Notes: generated by a model not told the origin, from the letters alone. DNA of 64,000 bases from Scandinavium ludwigii_A (GCA_050516505.1 CP191518.1:1302001-1366000); one strand, 5' to 3'. Counted from the stretch's first letter, positions 16,889 to 26,281 are shown. Numbers and translations are program-made.

Positions 16889-17862
16889 GTTGGTTAACAC
16901 CGGATGTTATCGACATTCTGTTAAGCATTCTGAAAGCGGTCGTCATTCTGCTGGTGGTCGTCACCTGCGGTGCGTTCATGAGCTTTGGTGAACGTCGTCT
17001 GCTCGGTCTGTTCCAGAACCGTTACGGACCGAACCGCGTAGGCTGGGGGGGTTCACTCCAGCTGGTGGCGGACATGATCAAGATGTTCTTCAAAGAGGAC
17101 TGGATCCCGAAATTTACCGACAAGGTTATCTTTACCCTTGCGCCGGTTATCGCGTTCACCTCTTTGCTGGTGTCGTTCGCCATCGTCCCGGTCAGTCCGA
17201 CCTGGGTCGTCGCTGACCTCAACATCGGTATCCTGTTCTTCCTGATGATGGCAGGCCTGGCGGTTTACGCCGTACTGTTTGCGGGCTGGTCGAGTAACAA
17301 CAAATACTCGCTGCTTGGTGCGATGCGTGCTTCCGCGCAGACCCTGAGCTACGAAGTGTTCCTCGGCTTATCGCTGATGGGCGTTGTGGCGCAGGCTGGC
17401 TCCTTCAACATGACCGATATCGTTAATAACCAGGCGCACCTGTGGAACGTGATTCCGCAGTTCTTCGGCTTCATCACTTTCGCCATCGCGGGCGTAGCGG
17501 TATGTCACCGTCACCCGTTTGACCAGCCGGAAGCGGAGCAGGAACTGGCCGACGGTTACCACATTGAATATTCCGGCATGAAGTTCGGTCTGTTCTTCGT
17601 GGGCGAATACATTGGTATCGTCACCGTCTCCGCGTTGATCGTAACGCTGTTCTTCGGTGGTTGGCAGGGTCCGTTCTTACCGCCATTCATCTGGTTCGCG
17701 CTGAAAACCGCGTTCTTCATGATGATGTTCATTTTGATCCGTGCAGCATTGCCGCGTCCACGTTATGACCAGGTAATGTCCTTCGGCTGGAAAATCTGCC
17801 TGCCGCTGACGCTGATCAACTTGTTGGTAACGGCGGCTGTCATTCTCTGGCAGGCGCAATAA
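16885..17862 (+). CDS. nuoH: NADH-quinone oxidoreductase subunit H
   Basis: NuoH (ND1) is the membrane subunit that forms most of the quinone tunnel. The 325-residue protein has about eight transmembrane helices. It contains the conserved GERRLLGLFQNRYGPNRVG loop and the acidic cytoplasmic segment HPFDQPEAEQELADGYHIEY, which contacts the peripheral arm. The start overlaps the nuoG stop (ATGA). Sequence and length match E. coli throughout. Confidence 0.97.
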   Translation: MSWLTPDVIDILLSILKAVVILLVVVTCGAFMSFGERRLLGLFQNRYGPNRVGWGGSLQLVADMIKMFFKEDWIPKFTDKVIFTLAPVIAFTSLLVSFAIVPVSPTWVVADLNIGILFFLMMAGLAVYAVLFAGWSSNNKYSLLGAMRASAQTLSYEVFLGLSLMGVVAQAGSFNMTDIVNNQAHLWNVIPQFFGFITFAIAGVAVCHRHPFDQPEAEQELADGYHIEYSGMKFGLFFVGEYIGIVTVSALIVTLFFGGWQGPFLPPFIWFALKTAFFMMMFILIRAALPRPRYDQVMSFGWKICLPLTLINLLVTAAVILWQAQ

Positions 17863-17876
17863 GGGGCGAATAGACC

Positions 17877-18419
17877 ATGACCTTAAAAGAATTATTAGTG
17901 GGCTTTGGCACCCAGGTTCGCAGTATCTGCATGATCGGGATGCATGCGTTCGCCAAACGCGAAACGCAGATGTACCCGGAAGAGCCGGTTTATCTGCCGC
18001 CGCGCTACCGTGGTCGTATCGTGCTGACGCGCGATCCGGACGGGGAAGAGCGTTGTGTAGCCTGTAACCTGTGTGCGGTAGCCTGTCCAGTTGGCTGTAT
18101 CTCTTTGCAAAAAGCAGAGACCAAAGACGGCCGCTGGTACCCAGAGTTTTTCCGTATTAACTTCTCACGCTGCATTTTCTGCGGTCTGTGTGAAGAAGCG
18201 TGCCCAACCACGGCGATTCAGTTGACCCCGGATTTCGAACTGGGTGAATACAAGCGTCAGGATCTGGTGTACGAGAAAGAGGATCTGCTGATTTCCGGTC
18301 CGGGCAAATACCCGGAATATAACTTCTACCGGATGGCGGGTATGGCAATCGACGGCAAAGATAAGGGCGAAGCAGAGAACGAAGCCAAGCCTATCGACGT
18401 CAAGGGCCTATTACCGTAA
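17877..18419 (+). CDS. nuoI: NADH-quinone oxidoreductase subunit I
   Basis: NuoI (TYKY) carries two [4Fe-4S] clusters, N6a and N6b, that link NuoG to NuoB. The ferredoxin motifs are C60, C63, C66 with C70 (CVACNLCAVAC) and C99, C102, C105 with C109 (CIFCGLCEEAC), with C74 in PVGC. The protein has 180 residues, with an amphipathic N-terminus that rests on the membrane. It lies 14 bp after nuoH. Confidence 0.97.
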   Translation: MTLKELLVGFGTQVRSICMIGMHAFAKRETQMYPEEPVYLPPRYRGRIVLTRDPDGEERCVACNLCAVACPVGCISLQKAETKDGRWYPEFFRINFSRCIFCGLCEEACPTTAIQLTPDFELGEYKRQDLVYEKEDLLISGPGKYPEYNFYRMAGMAIDGKDKGEAENEAKPIDVKGLLP

Positions 18420-18430
18420 GGAGAGGGGCA

Positions 18431-18985
18431 ATGGAATTCGCATTTTATATTTGTGGTCTGGTCGCCATCCTGGCCACGCTACGGGTCATCACGCACACCA
18501 ATCCGGTGCATGCGTTGTTGTACCTGATCATCTCACTGCTGGCGATTGCCGGCGTGTTCTTCTCGCTCGGCGCGTACTTCGCCGGTGCGCTGGAGATTAT
18601 CGTCTACGCCGGGGCCATCATGGTTCTGTTCGTATTCGTGGTGATGATGCTGAACCTGGGCGGAGCCGAAATCGAGCAGGAACGCCAGTGGCTGAAGCCG
18701 CAGGTCTGGATTGGGCCTGGTGTGCTGTCCGTTATCCTGTTGGCGGTGATTGTTTACGGTATCCTGGGCGTGAGCGACCAGGGCATTGAAGGCAATGCTA
18801 TCAGCGCTAAAGAAGTCGGTATCGCCCTGTTTGGTCCGTACGTACTGGCGGTGGAGCTGGCTTCCATGCTGCTGCTGGCGGGCCTGGTTGTTGCCTTCCA
18901 CCTGGGACGCGAAGAGCGTGCCGGTGAAGTACTGAGCAACCGTTCGAACGATAGCGCGAAAAGAAAACCGGAGGAGCGCGCATGA
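18431..18985 (+). CDS. nuoJ: NADH-quinone oxidoreductase subunit J
   Basis: NuoJ (ND6) is a proton-channel-associated membrane subunit. The 184-residue protein has five hydrophobic helices and the conserved stretch GALEIIVYAGAIMVLFVFVVM, which includes the pi-bulge helix of this family. GGAGAGG precedes the ATG. Its stop overlaps nuoK (ATGA). Confidence 0.96.
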   Translation: MEFAFYICGLVAILATLRVITHTNPVHALLYLIISLLAIAGVFFSLGAYFAGALEIIVYAGAIMVLFVFVVMMLNLGGAEIEQERQWLKPQVWIGPGVLSVILLAVIVYGILGVSDQGIEGNAISAKEVGIALFGPYVLAVELASMLLLAGLVVAFHLGREERAGEVLSNRSNDSAKRKPEERA

Positions 18986-19284
18986 TCCCCTTAACACATG
19001 GACTGATCCTCGCCGCGATCCTCTTCGTTCTCGGTCTGACAGGTCTGGTTATCCGCCGCAATCTGCTGTTTATGCTGATCGGTCTGGAAATCATGATTAA
19101 CGCCGCCGCGCTGGCCTTCGTGGTTGCCGGCAGCTACTGGGGCCAGACCGACGGTCAGGTAATGTATATCCTCGCTATCAGCCTTGCGGCTGCGGAGGCG
19201 AGTATTGGCCTGGCGCTGCTGCTGCAGCTCCACCGTCGCCGCCAGAACCTGAACATCGATTCAGTAAGTGAGTTGCGTGGATGA
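18982..19284 (+). CDS. nuoK: NADH-quinone oxidoreductase subunit K
   Basis: NuoK (ND4L) is a 100-residue protein with three transmembrane helices and part of the fourth proton pathway. The membrane-buried glutamates are visible in MLIGLEIMINAAALAF (about residue 36) and in SLAAAEASIGLAL (about residue 72). It overlaps nuoJ and nuoL by 4 bp each, a tightly coupled trio. Confidence 0.97.
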   Translation: MIPLTHGLILAAILFVLGLTGLVIRRNLLFMLIGLEIMINAAALAFVVAGSYWGQTDGQVMYILAISLAAAEASIGLALLLQLHRRRQNLNIDSVSELRG

Positions 19285-21122
19285 ACATGCTTGCCTTAAC
19301 CATCATTTTGCCATTGATTGGCTTCTTACTGCTGTCCTTCTCCCGTGGCCGCTGGTCGGAAAACGTTTCCGCTACCATCGGCATGGGGTCTGTCGGCCTG
19401 GCGGCGCTGGTCACCGCGTTTGTTGGCGTTGATTTCTTCGCTAACGGCAAACAGGCCATCAGCGTCCCACTGTGGACCTGGATGTCAGTCGGTGATTTCA
19501 ACATCGGTTTCAACCTGGTGCTGGACGGCCTGTCGCTGACCATGCTCTCCGTGGTGACCGGCGTTGGCTTCCTTATCCACATGTTCGCTTCCTGGTACAT
19601 GCGCGGTGAAGAGGGTTACTCCCGCTTCTTCGCCTACACCAACCTGTTCATCGCGAGCATGGTGGTGTTGGTGTTGGGGGATAACCTGCTGCTGATGTAT
19701 CTCGGCTGGGAAGGCGTGGGCCTGTGCTCCTACCTGCTGATCGGTTTCTACTACACCGATCCGAAGAATGGCGCAGCGGCAATGAAAGCGTTCGTCGTGA
19801 CCCGTGTGGGTGACGTATTCCTCGCATTCGCGCTGTTCATTCTCTACAACGAGCTGGGCACACTGAACTTCCGCGAAATGGTTGAACTGGCACCTGCGCA
19901 CTTCGAAGCGGGCAACAATATGTTGACCTGGGCGACGTTGATGCTGCTGGGTGGTGCGGTCGGTAAATCTGCACAGCTGCCGTTGCAGACCTGGCTTGCG
20001 GATGCAATGGCCGGTCCAACGCCGGTTTCTGCGCTGATCCACGCCGCGACCATGGTTACCGCGGGCGTCTACCTGATTGCCCGTACCCACGGTCTGTTCC
20101 TGATGACGCCGGAAATTCTGCATCTGGTCGGCATCGTTGGTGCGGTTACGCTGGTGCTGGCAGGTTTCGCCGCGCTGGTGCAAACCGACATCAAACGCGT
20201 ACTCGCTTACTCCACCATGAGCCAGATTGGCTACATGTTCCTGGCGCTGGGTGTACAGGCGTGGGATGCGGCGATTTTCCACCTGATGACGCACGCGTTC
20301 TTTAAAGCGTTGCTGTTCCTCTCTTCTGGTTCCGTCATCCTGGCGTGTCATCACGAGCAGAACATCTTCAAGATGGGTGGCCTGCGTAAGTCGATTCCGC
20401 TGGTTTACGTCTGCTTCCTGGTCGGTGGCGCGGCGCTGTCTGCTCTGCCACTGATTACCGCAGGCTTCTTCAGTAAGGACGAAATCCTTGCCGGTGCGAT
20501 GGCTAACGGTCACGTCAATCTGATGGTAGCGGGTCTGGTGGGGGCGTTCATGACGTCGCTCTATACCTTCCGCATGATCTTCATCGTGTTCCACGGCAAA
20601 GAGCAGATCCACGCTCACGCAGGGAAGGGCATTACCCATCACCTGCCGCTGATCGTGCTGCTTGTTCTGTCCACCTTCGTTGGCGCGATGATTGTGCCAC
20701 CGCTGCAGGGTGTACTGCCGCAGACGACTGAACTTGCGCATAGCAACGTACTGACGCTGGAAATCACGTCCGGGGTTGTTGCGATTGCCGGCATCCTGAT
20801 TGCCGCATGGCTGTGGCTGGGTAAACGTACGCTGGTTACCGCGATTGCCAACAGCGCGCCGGGCCGTCTGCTCGGAACCTGGTGGTACAACGCGTGGGGC
20901 TTCGACTGGCTGTATGACATGATTTTCGTCAAACCGTATCTGGGCATTGCGTGGCTGCTGAAACGCGATCCGCTGAACAGTCTGATGAATATCCCGGCCA
21001 TTCTTTCCCGCTTTGCAGGTAAAGGCTTGCTGGTCAGCGAGAACGGTTATCTGCGCTGGTATGTGGCATCCATGAGCATTGGCGCGGTGGTTGTTCTCGC
21101 GCTGCTGATGGTTTTGCGTTGA
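19281..21122 (+). CDS. nuoL: NADH-quinone oxidoreductase subunit L
   Basis: NuoL (ND5) is the distal antiporter-like proton channel and carries the long lateral helix along the membrane arm. It has 613 residues, as in E. coli, with about 16 hydrophobic segments. Landmarks are LMYLGWEGVGLCSYLLIG (the key glutamate near residue 144), PLQTWLADAMAGPTPVSALI (lysine 229 region just before) and TDIKRVLAYSTMSQIGY. The C-terminal part from about residue 500 contains the amphipathic lateral helix. Confidence 0.97.
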   Translation: MNMLALTIILPLIGFLLLSFSRGRWSENVSATIGMGSVGLAALVTAFVGVDFFANGKQAISVPLWTWMSVGDFNIGFNLVLDGLSLTMLSVVTGVGFLIHMFASWYMRGEEGYSRFFAYTNLFIASMVVLVLGDNLLLMYLGWEGVGLCSYLLIGFYYTDPKNGAAAMKAFVVTRVGDVFLAFALFILYNELGTLNFREMVELAPAHFEAGNNMLTWATLMLLGGAVGKSAQLPLQTWLADAMAGPTPVSALIHAATMVTAGVYLIARTHGLFLMTPEILHLVGIVGAVTLVLAGFAALVQTDIKRVLAYSTMSQIGYMFLALGVQAWDAAIFHLMTHAFFKALLFLSSGSVILACHHEQNIFKMGGLRKSIPLVYVCFLVGGAALSALPLITAGFFSKDEILAGAMANGHVNLMVAGLVGAFMTSLYTFRMIFIVFHGKEQIHAHAGKGITHHLPLIVLLVLSTFVGAMIVPPLQGVLPQTTELAHSNVLTLEITSGVVAIAGILIAAWLWLGKRTLVTAIANSAPGRLLGTWWYNAWGFDWLYDMIFVKPYLGIAWLLKRDPLNSLMNIPAILSRFAGKGLLVSENGYLRWYVASMSIGAVVVLALLMVLR

Positions 21123-21149
21123 GTTGACAGAAAAGGAATATAGATCGCC

Positions 21150-22679
21150 ATGTTATTACCCTGGCTAATACTAATCCCGTTTATCGGCGGCTTCTTATGC
21201 TGGCAGACCGAACGCTTCGGCGTGAAGATGCCGCGCTGGATCGCGTTGATAACAATGGGACTGACGCTGGCCCTGTCCCTGCAACTGTGGTTGCAGGGCG
21301 GCTACTCTCTGACGCAAGCCACTGGCCTTCCGCAATGGCAGTCTGAATTTATTCTGCCGTGGATCCCACGCTTTGGCATTAATGTCCACCTTGCCCTCGA
21401 CGGCCTGTCGCTGCTGATGGTGGTTCTGACCGGCCTGCTTGGCGTGCTGGCAGTACTGTGTTCGTGGCGTGAAATCGAAAAATACCAGGGCTTCTTCCAC
21501 CTCAACCTGATGTGGATCCTGGGCGGCGTAATCGGCGTGTTCCTCGCCATCGACATGTTCCTGTTCTTCTTCTTCTGGGAGATGATGCTGGTTCCGATGT
21601 ACTTCCTGATCGCGCTGTGGGGCCACAAAGCCTCTGACGGTAAAACGCGTATCACGGCGGCGACCAAGTTCTTCATCTACACCCAGGCGAGTGGCCTGGT
21701 GATGTTGATTTCGATCCTGGCGCTGGTATTCGTACATTACAGCGCAACGGGCGTCTGGACATTCAGCTACGAAGAGCTGCTGAAAACGCCGATGACCCAC
21801 AACGTGGAATATCTGCTGATGCTCGGCTTCTTCATCGCGTTCGCGGTGAAAATGCCGGTGGTTCCGCTGCACGGCTGGCTGCCAGACGCGCACTCACAGG
21901 CACCGACTGCGGGTTCTGTTGACCTCGCGGGCATCCTGTTGAAAACCGCGGCCTACGGTATGCTGCGTTTCGCACTGCCGCTGTTCCCGAACGCGTCCGC
22001 CGAGTTCGCCCCAATCGCGATGTGGCTGGGTGTCATCGGTATCTTCTACGGCGCGTGGATGGCCTTCACGCAATACGACATCAAACGTCTGATTGCTTAC
22101 ACCTCCGTATCGCACATGGGCTTCGTGCTGATTGCGATTTACAGCGGTAGCCAGCTGGCCTACCAGGGTGCAGTGATTCAGATGATTGCGCACGGTCTGT
22201 CCGCGGCGGGTCTGTTCATTCTGTGTGGTCAGCTGTATGAACGTCTGCACACGCGTGATATGCGCATGATGGGCGGTCTGTGGAGCAAAATTAAATGGCT
22301 GCCTGCGCTGTCCATGTTCTTCGCTGTCGCGACGTTGGGTATGCCGGGTACCGGTAACTTCGTCGGTGAATTCATGATCCTGTTCGGCAGCTTCCACGTT
22401 GTGCCGGGTATCACCGTGATTTCGACCTTCGGTCTGGTCTTTGCGTCTGTTTACTCGCTGGCGATGCTGCATCGCGCTTACTTCGGTAAAGCGAAAAGCG
22501 AAATTGCTGCCAAAGAATTGCCAGGGATGTCGCTGCGCGAGCTGTTTATCGTCCTGCTGTTAGTGGTGCTGCTGGTTCTGCTCGGGTTCTACCCGCAGCC
22601 GATTCTCGACACTTCTCATGCTGCGATGGGCAATATTCAGCAGTGGTTTGTTAATTCCGTTTCTACTACAAGGCCGTAA
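21150..22679 (+). CDS. nuoM: NADH-quinone oxidoreductase subunit M
   Basis: NuoM (ND4) is the middle antiporter-like proton channel. The 509-residue protein has about 14 transmembrane helices. FFFFWEMMLVPMYFLIAL carries the essential glutamate near residue 144, KMPVVPLHGWLPDAHSQAPT the lysine near 234, and QYDIKRLIAYTSVSHMG the second half-channel region. It follows nuoL after 27 bp with GGA upstream. Confidence 0.97.
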   Translation: MLLPWLILIPFIGGFLCWQTERFGVKMPRWIALITMGLTLALSLQLWLQGGYSLTQATGLPQWQSEFILPWIPRFGINVHLALDGLSLLMVVLTGLLGVLAVLCSWREIEKYQGFFHLNLMWILGGVIGVFLAIDMFLFFFFWEMMLVPMYFLIALWGHKASDGKTRITAATKFFIYTQASGLVMLISILALVFVHYSATGVWTFSYEELLKTPMTHNVEYLLMLGFFIAFAVKMPVVPLHGWLPDAHSQAPTAGSVDLAGILLKTAAYGMLRFALPLFPNASAEFAPIAMWLGVIGIFYGAWMAFTQYDIKRLIAYTSVSHMGFVLIAIYSGSQLAYQGAVIQMIAHGLSAAGLFILCGQLYERLHTRDMRMMGGLWSKIKWLPALSMFFAVATLGMPGTGNFVGEFMILFGSFHVVPGITVISTFGLVFASVYSLAMLHRAYFGKAKSEIAAKELPGMSLRELFIVLLLVVLLVLLGFYPQPILDTSHAAMGNIQQWFVNSVSTTRP

Positions 22680-22685
22680 ATCGCC

Positions 22686-24143
22686 ATGACAATAACTCCA
22701 CAACAACTGATCGCACTGCTACCGCTGCTGATCGTCGGCTTGACGGTGGTGGTTGTGATGCTCTCCATTGCGTGGCGACGCAATCATTTCTTCAATGCCA
22801 CGCTGTCGGTCATTGGCCTGAACGTCGCTCTGCTGTCGCTCTGGTTTGTTGGCCATGTTGGCGCAATGGACGTGACGCCGCTGATGCGCGTCGATGGTTA
22901 TGCCATGCTCTACACCGGGCTGGTACTGCTGGCGAGTCTCGCCACCTGTACATTTGCCTACCCGTGGCTTGAGGGCTATTACGACAACAAAGAAGAGTTC
23001 TACCTGCTGGTGCTGATTGCCGCGCTGGGTGGGATTCTGCTGGCTAACGCGAACCACATGGCCTCGCTGTTCCTCGGTATCGAGCTTATCTCGCTGCCGC
23101 TGTTCGGCCTGATTGGCTACGCGTACCGTCAAAAGCGCTCTCTCGAAGCCAGCATCAAATACACCATTCTGTCTGCCGCAGCGTCTTCATTCCTGCTGTT
23201 CGGTATGGCGCTGGTGTACGCGAACTCGGGCAGCCTGTCGTTCCTGGCGCTGGGTAAAGCGCTTGCAGACAACATGCTGCATGAGCCGCTGCTGCTGGCA
23301 GGCCTGGGCCTGATGATTGTTGGCCTTGGCTTCAAACTGTCTCTGGTTCCGTTCCACCTGTGGACGCCAGATGTGTATCAGGGTGCACCTGCACCGGTTT
23401 CCACCTTCCTGGCAACCGCGAGCAAAATCGCTATCTTCGGCGTGGTGATGCGTCTGTTCCTGTACGCACCAGTGGGTGACAGCGAAGCGGTACGTGTGGT
23501 GCTGGGCATTATTGCCTGCGCTTCAATCCTCTTCGGTAACCTGATGGCGCTGAGCCAGACCAACATCAAGCGTCTGCTCGGTTACTCCTCCATCTCGCAT
23601 CTGGGTTATCTGTTGGTGGCGCTGATTGCGCTGCACAGCGGTCAGATGTCAATGGAAGCCGTTGGCGTGTACCTGGCCGGTTATCTGTTCAGCAGCCTCG
23701 GCGCGTTCGGCGTGGTGAGCCTGATGTCCAGCCCGTACCGTGGCCCGGATGCAGATTCTCTGTACTCTTACCGTGGTCTGTTCTGGCACCGTCCAATCCT
23801 GTCTGCGGTGATGACAGTGATGATGCTCTCCCTGGCAGGTATCCCGATGACCCTCGGCTTTATCGGTAAGTTCTACGTGCTGGCGGTCGGTGTTCAGGCC
23901 CACCTGTGGTGGCTGACTGCGGCGGTGGTACTGGGTTCGGCGATTGGTCTCTACTACTATCTGCGTGTTGCGGTGAGTCTGTATCTGGAAGCGCCTCAGC
24001 AACTGAACCGCGATGCACCGTCGAACTGGCAGTACAGCGCCGGTGGGATTGTGGTACTGATTTCTGCGCTGCTGGTGCTGATCCTCGGTATCTACCCGCA
24101 ACCGCTGATCAGTATTGTTCAGATGGCGATGCCAATGATGTAA
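22686..24143 (+). CDS. nuoN: NADH-quinone oxidoreductase subunit N
   Basis: NuoN (ND2) is the proximal antiporter-like proton channel and the last gene of the operon. The 485-residue protein has about 14 transmembrane helices. Family landmarks are FLGIELISLPLFGLIGY, KLSLVPFHLWTPDVYQGAPAP and QTNIKRLLGYSSISHLGYL. It starts 6 bp after nuoM. A strong terminator follows at once, so the operon ends here. Confidence 0.97.
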   Translation: MTITPQQLIALLPLLIVGLTVVVVMLSIAWRRNHFFNATLSVIGLNVALLSLWFVGHVGAMDVTPLMRVDGYAMLYTGLVLLASLATCTFAYPWLEGYYDNKEEFYLLVLIAALGGILLANANHMASLFLGIELISLPLFGLIGYAYRQKRSLEASIKYTILSAAASSFLLFGMALVYANSGSLSFLALGKALADNMLHEPLLLAGLGLMIVGLGFKLSLVPFHLWTPDVYQGAPAPVSTFLATASKIAIFGVVMRLFLYAPVGDSEAVRVVLGIIACASILFGNLMALSQTNIKRLLGYSSISHLGYLLVALIALHSGQMSMEAVGVYLAGYLFSSLGAFGVVSLMSSPYRGPDADSLYSYRGLFWHRPILSAVMTVMMLSLAGIPMTLGFIGKFYVLAVGVQAHLWWLTAAVVLGSAIGLYYYLRVAVSLYLEAPQQLNRDAPSNWQYSAGGIVVLISALLVLILGIYPQPLISIVQMAMPMM

Positions 24144-24160
24144 AAGAATGATGTAAAAGC

Positions 24161-24190
24161 AAAACGGTAACCTTCGGGTTACCGTTTTTG
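24161..24190 (+). terminator. Rho-independent terminator of the nuo operon
   Basis: AAAACGGTAACC, a TTCG tetraloop and GGTTACCGTTTT form a perfect 12-bp stem with T residues at the end. The A/T symmetry could also stop minus-strand transcripts from cheV. Confidence 0.93.
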
Positions 24191-24194
24191 TTTG

Positions 24195-24242
24195 TGCTCC
24201 CTCTCCCTGTAGGAGAGGGTTGGGGTGAGGGCATCAGGCCGC
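24195..24242. repeat. 48-nt dispersed palindromic repeat, copy 2
   Basis: CCCTCTCCC, a short loop and GGAGAGGG are followed by TTGGGGTGAGGGCATCAG. It differs at only a few positions from 4649-4696. It sits between convergent nuoN and cheV, again downstream of a plus-strand gene. Confidence 0.8.
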
Positions 24243-24249
24243 TAAAATG

Positions 24250-25254
24250 TCACACCGAGTGCAGCCGGCTAATCAGTGGGCCTTCTTCGCGACGGTCGGC
24301 GCGCTCAAGCACTTCCTTAATCACCGATGACAGCTCATTGATTTCGAACTTCGCCACATAACCGTCGGCTTTCACTTTGCGGATATGATCTTCGTTCGCG
24401 TTGCCCGACAGCGACGAATGGATAACGACCGGAATCGCTTTCAGACGCGGGTCGGATTTGATTTTACGCGTCAGGGTAAAGCCATCCATCTCCGGCATTT
24501 CGAGGTCGGTCAGCACCAGCGCGATTTTATCGGTCACCGGCACGCCTTCGTCTTGCGCCTCTTTCGCCAGCTTTTCGATCGTATCCCAGGCTTGTAGCCC
24601 GGTGACGTGCATCTTCGCCGGGATTTCCATGGCGTGCAGACCTTTCTCCAGCATCGCCCGCGCCACCTTCGAGTCTTCAGCGACAATCGCTGTCGCGCCC
24701 GGTTTAATGCGCTGTTTTGGCGCGGTCAGGCGCGTGGCGTGCAGGTCGTGGTCGGCCGGAACGATGTCATACAGAATTTGTTCGACGTCGATAACCATCG
24801 CCAGGTTATTGCTGTCTTTCTCGTTGTCGAGGCAGGCAATGCTGGTGATGTACTGGCCATTCACCGCTTTTTCGGCAGTATGAACCTGGGTCCAGTCGAG
24901 GCGCGTAATGTTTTCCACCGACTCTACGGCAAATGCCTGGACGCTGCGGGCGTACTCAGTGATAAGCAGAATGTTCAACCCGCTTTCCGCTTTGCAGCCC
25001 AGCACCGACGGCAGGTCTATCACAGGGATAATCTGGTCGCGAATATTCACCATGCCCATCACCGGCGCCTTAATGCCTGCGGGTTTGGTGAAGGACGGCA
25101 TCGGCACGATTTCGCGCAGTTTAAAAACGTTAATACCAAACAGTTCTGACTTGCCGCCGTCCTCGGATGCGCCAAGGCGGAACAGCAGCAGTTCGAAGCG
25201 GTTCGACAGGGTTAAATTAGCCCTGTCGTCGATATCTTTCTGGAAATTATCCAT
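24250..25254 (-). CDS. cheV: Chemotaxis coupling protein CheV (CheW-receiver fusion)
   Basis: CheV couples chemoreceptors to CheA and can be tuned by phosphorylation. The 334-residue protein has an N-terminal CheW-like domain (about 20-165, with MGMVNIRDQIIPVIDL) and a C-terminal receiver (about 185-320). The receiver shows acidic E193 and D194, phospho-acceptor D250 (VLTDLEMPEMDGF), S280 (VIHSSLS) and K302, so it looks functional. E. coli K-12 lacks cheV; Salmonella has it. A near-consensus sigma-28 promoter lies directly upstream, placing it in the flagellar class 3 regulon. Confidence 0.93.
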   Translation of the reverse strand: MDNFQKDIDDRANLTLSNRFELLLFRLGASEDGGKSELFGINVFKLREIVPMPSFTKPAGIKAPVMGMVNIRDQIIPVIDLPSVLGCKAESGLNILLITEYARSVQAFAVESVENITRLDWTQVHTAEKAVNGQYITSIACLDNEKDSNNLAMVIDVEQILYDIVPADHDLHATRLTAPKQRIKPGATAIVAEDSKVARAMLEKGLHAMEIPAKMHVTGLQAWDTIEKLAKEAQDEGVPVTDKIALVLTDLEMPEMDGFTLTRKIKSDPRLKAIPVVIHSSLSGNANEDHIRKVKADGYVAKFEINELSSVIKEVLERADRREEGPLISRLHSV

Positions 25255-25284
25255 ATTGCCCTCAGAGTAAACGCTATTACTCTG

Positions 25285-25311
25285 TTATCGGCATTTGTGC
25301 ATAAAAGTTAA
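25285..25311 (-). promoter_or_regulatory. Sigma-28 (FliA) promoter of cheV
   Basis: On the minus strand TTAACTTT (6/8 match to TAAAGTTT) is followed after exactly 11 bases by GCCGATAA, a perfect FliA -10. The -35 overlaps the stop codon of rbn (25308-25310). The -10 ends 30 bases before the cheV ATG. Confidence 0.85.
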
Positions 25312-26228
25312 GCCAAAGGGAACACGCTGAAATCTTCCGCCAGTTCACACGGTTCAAACACGCTGCGGCATTCGGCCAGCAGCCGCTGACAGCCTTGCCA
25401 GTCATAGCGTGAACTCACGTGCGTAATAATCAATTTGCCGACGTGGGCATCGCGTGCCAGTTCAGCAGTCTGAATCGACGAGGAGTGCCCGCGGCTGTTC
25501 GCTTTTTCCGCCATCTCGTGTTCGAGCGTGGTTTCATGCACCATCACATCCACCTCTTTCGCCATCGCCAGTGCGGCCGGACAGGGGGAAGTATCACCGA
25601 AAATCGCCAGTTTTATTCCTGGCGTACTTGGCCCCAGATAATCCTGACCGTTCACAATACGCCCGTCCGGCATCTCGACCGTCTGGCCTTTTTTTAATTG
25701 CTGGAACAGCGGCCCGGCTTTAATGCCGTCCGCCAGCAGGCGCTGGGCGTCGAGTGGGCCGGGTTTGTCGTGTTGCTCAATGCGATAACCAAAGCATTCC
25801 ACCGGATGATTGAGCGGATATGCGGTGACCTTAAACAGGCCATCGTCGAACACCTCTCCGGCGCTGATTTCTTCGACGGTGAGCGGATAATCGGTCCATG
25901 AACCACTCAGGCGCAGCGCCATTTCGACAAATTCTTTAATGCCCTTTGGGCCATAAATCGTCAGCGGCGATGGATTGCCTTGCATCGAACGGCTGCACAA
26001 CAGGCCCGGCAGCCCGAATAAATGGTCGCCGTGCAGGTGAGTGATAAAAATTTTATCGAGCTTTCCCGGATGATGGCTGGTTTTGAGAAACTGATGTTGC
26101 GTGCCTTCGCCACAGTCAAACAGCCACATTTGCGACAGCGTCGGTTGTTGCAAATTCAGCAGTATCGACGTCATATTACGGTGACGAGTCGGTACGCCTG
26201 CGGATGTCCCGAGAAAAATCAATTCCAT
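25308..26228 (-). CDS. rbn: Ribonuclease BN / RNase Z
   Basis: This is a metallo-beta-lactamase-fold nuclease that processes tRNA 3' ends, with both endo- and exonuclease activity in E. coli. The 306-residue protein has zinc ligands H64, H66, D68 and H69 in ITHLHGDHLFGLPG. Further ligand regions are NHPVECFGYR, FGDTSPC and the C-terminal IITHVSSRY. It matches E. coli Rbn/ElaC (305) along its length. It is divergent from elaA across 53 bp and its 3' end contains the cheV promoter. Confidence 0.95.
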   Translation of the reverse strand: MELIFLGTSAGVPTRHRNMTSILLNLQQPTLSQMWLFDCGEGTQHQFLKTSHHPGKLDKIFITHLHGDHLFGLPGLLCSRSMQGNPSPLTIYGPKGIKEFVEMALRLSGSWTDYPLTVEEISAGEVFDDGLFKVTAYPLNHPVECFGYRIEQHDKPGPLDAQRLLADGIKAGPLFQQLKKGQTVEMPDGRIVNGQDYLGPSTPGIKLAIFGDTSPCPAALAMAKEVDVMVHETTLEHEMAEKANSRGHSSSIQTAELARDAHVGKLIITHVSSRYDWQGCQRLLAECRSVFEPCELAEDFSVFPLA

Positions 26229-26281
26229 AACGCAATGTCCTCGAAGCGTTAAATTAAAACGACAGTATAACGGAGCTCAAT

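Noticed and set aside
19485..20741. 418-codon open frame antisense to nuoL
   Set aside because: The translation is very rich in His, Gln and Arg, typical of the reverse complement of hydrophobic membrane codons. No ribosome site or homology was recognised.
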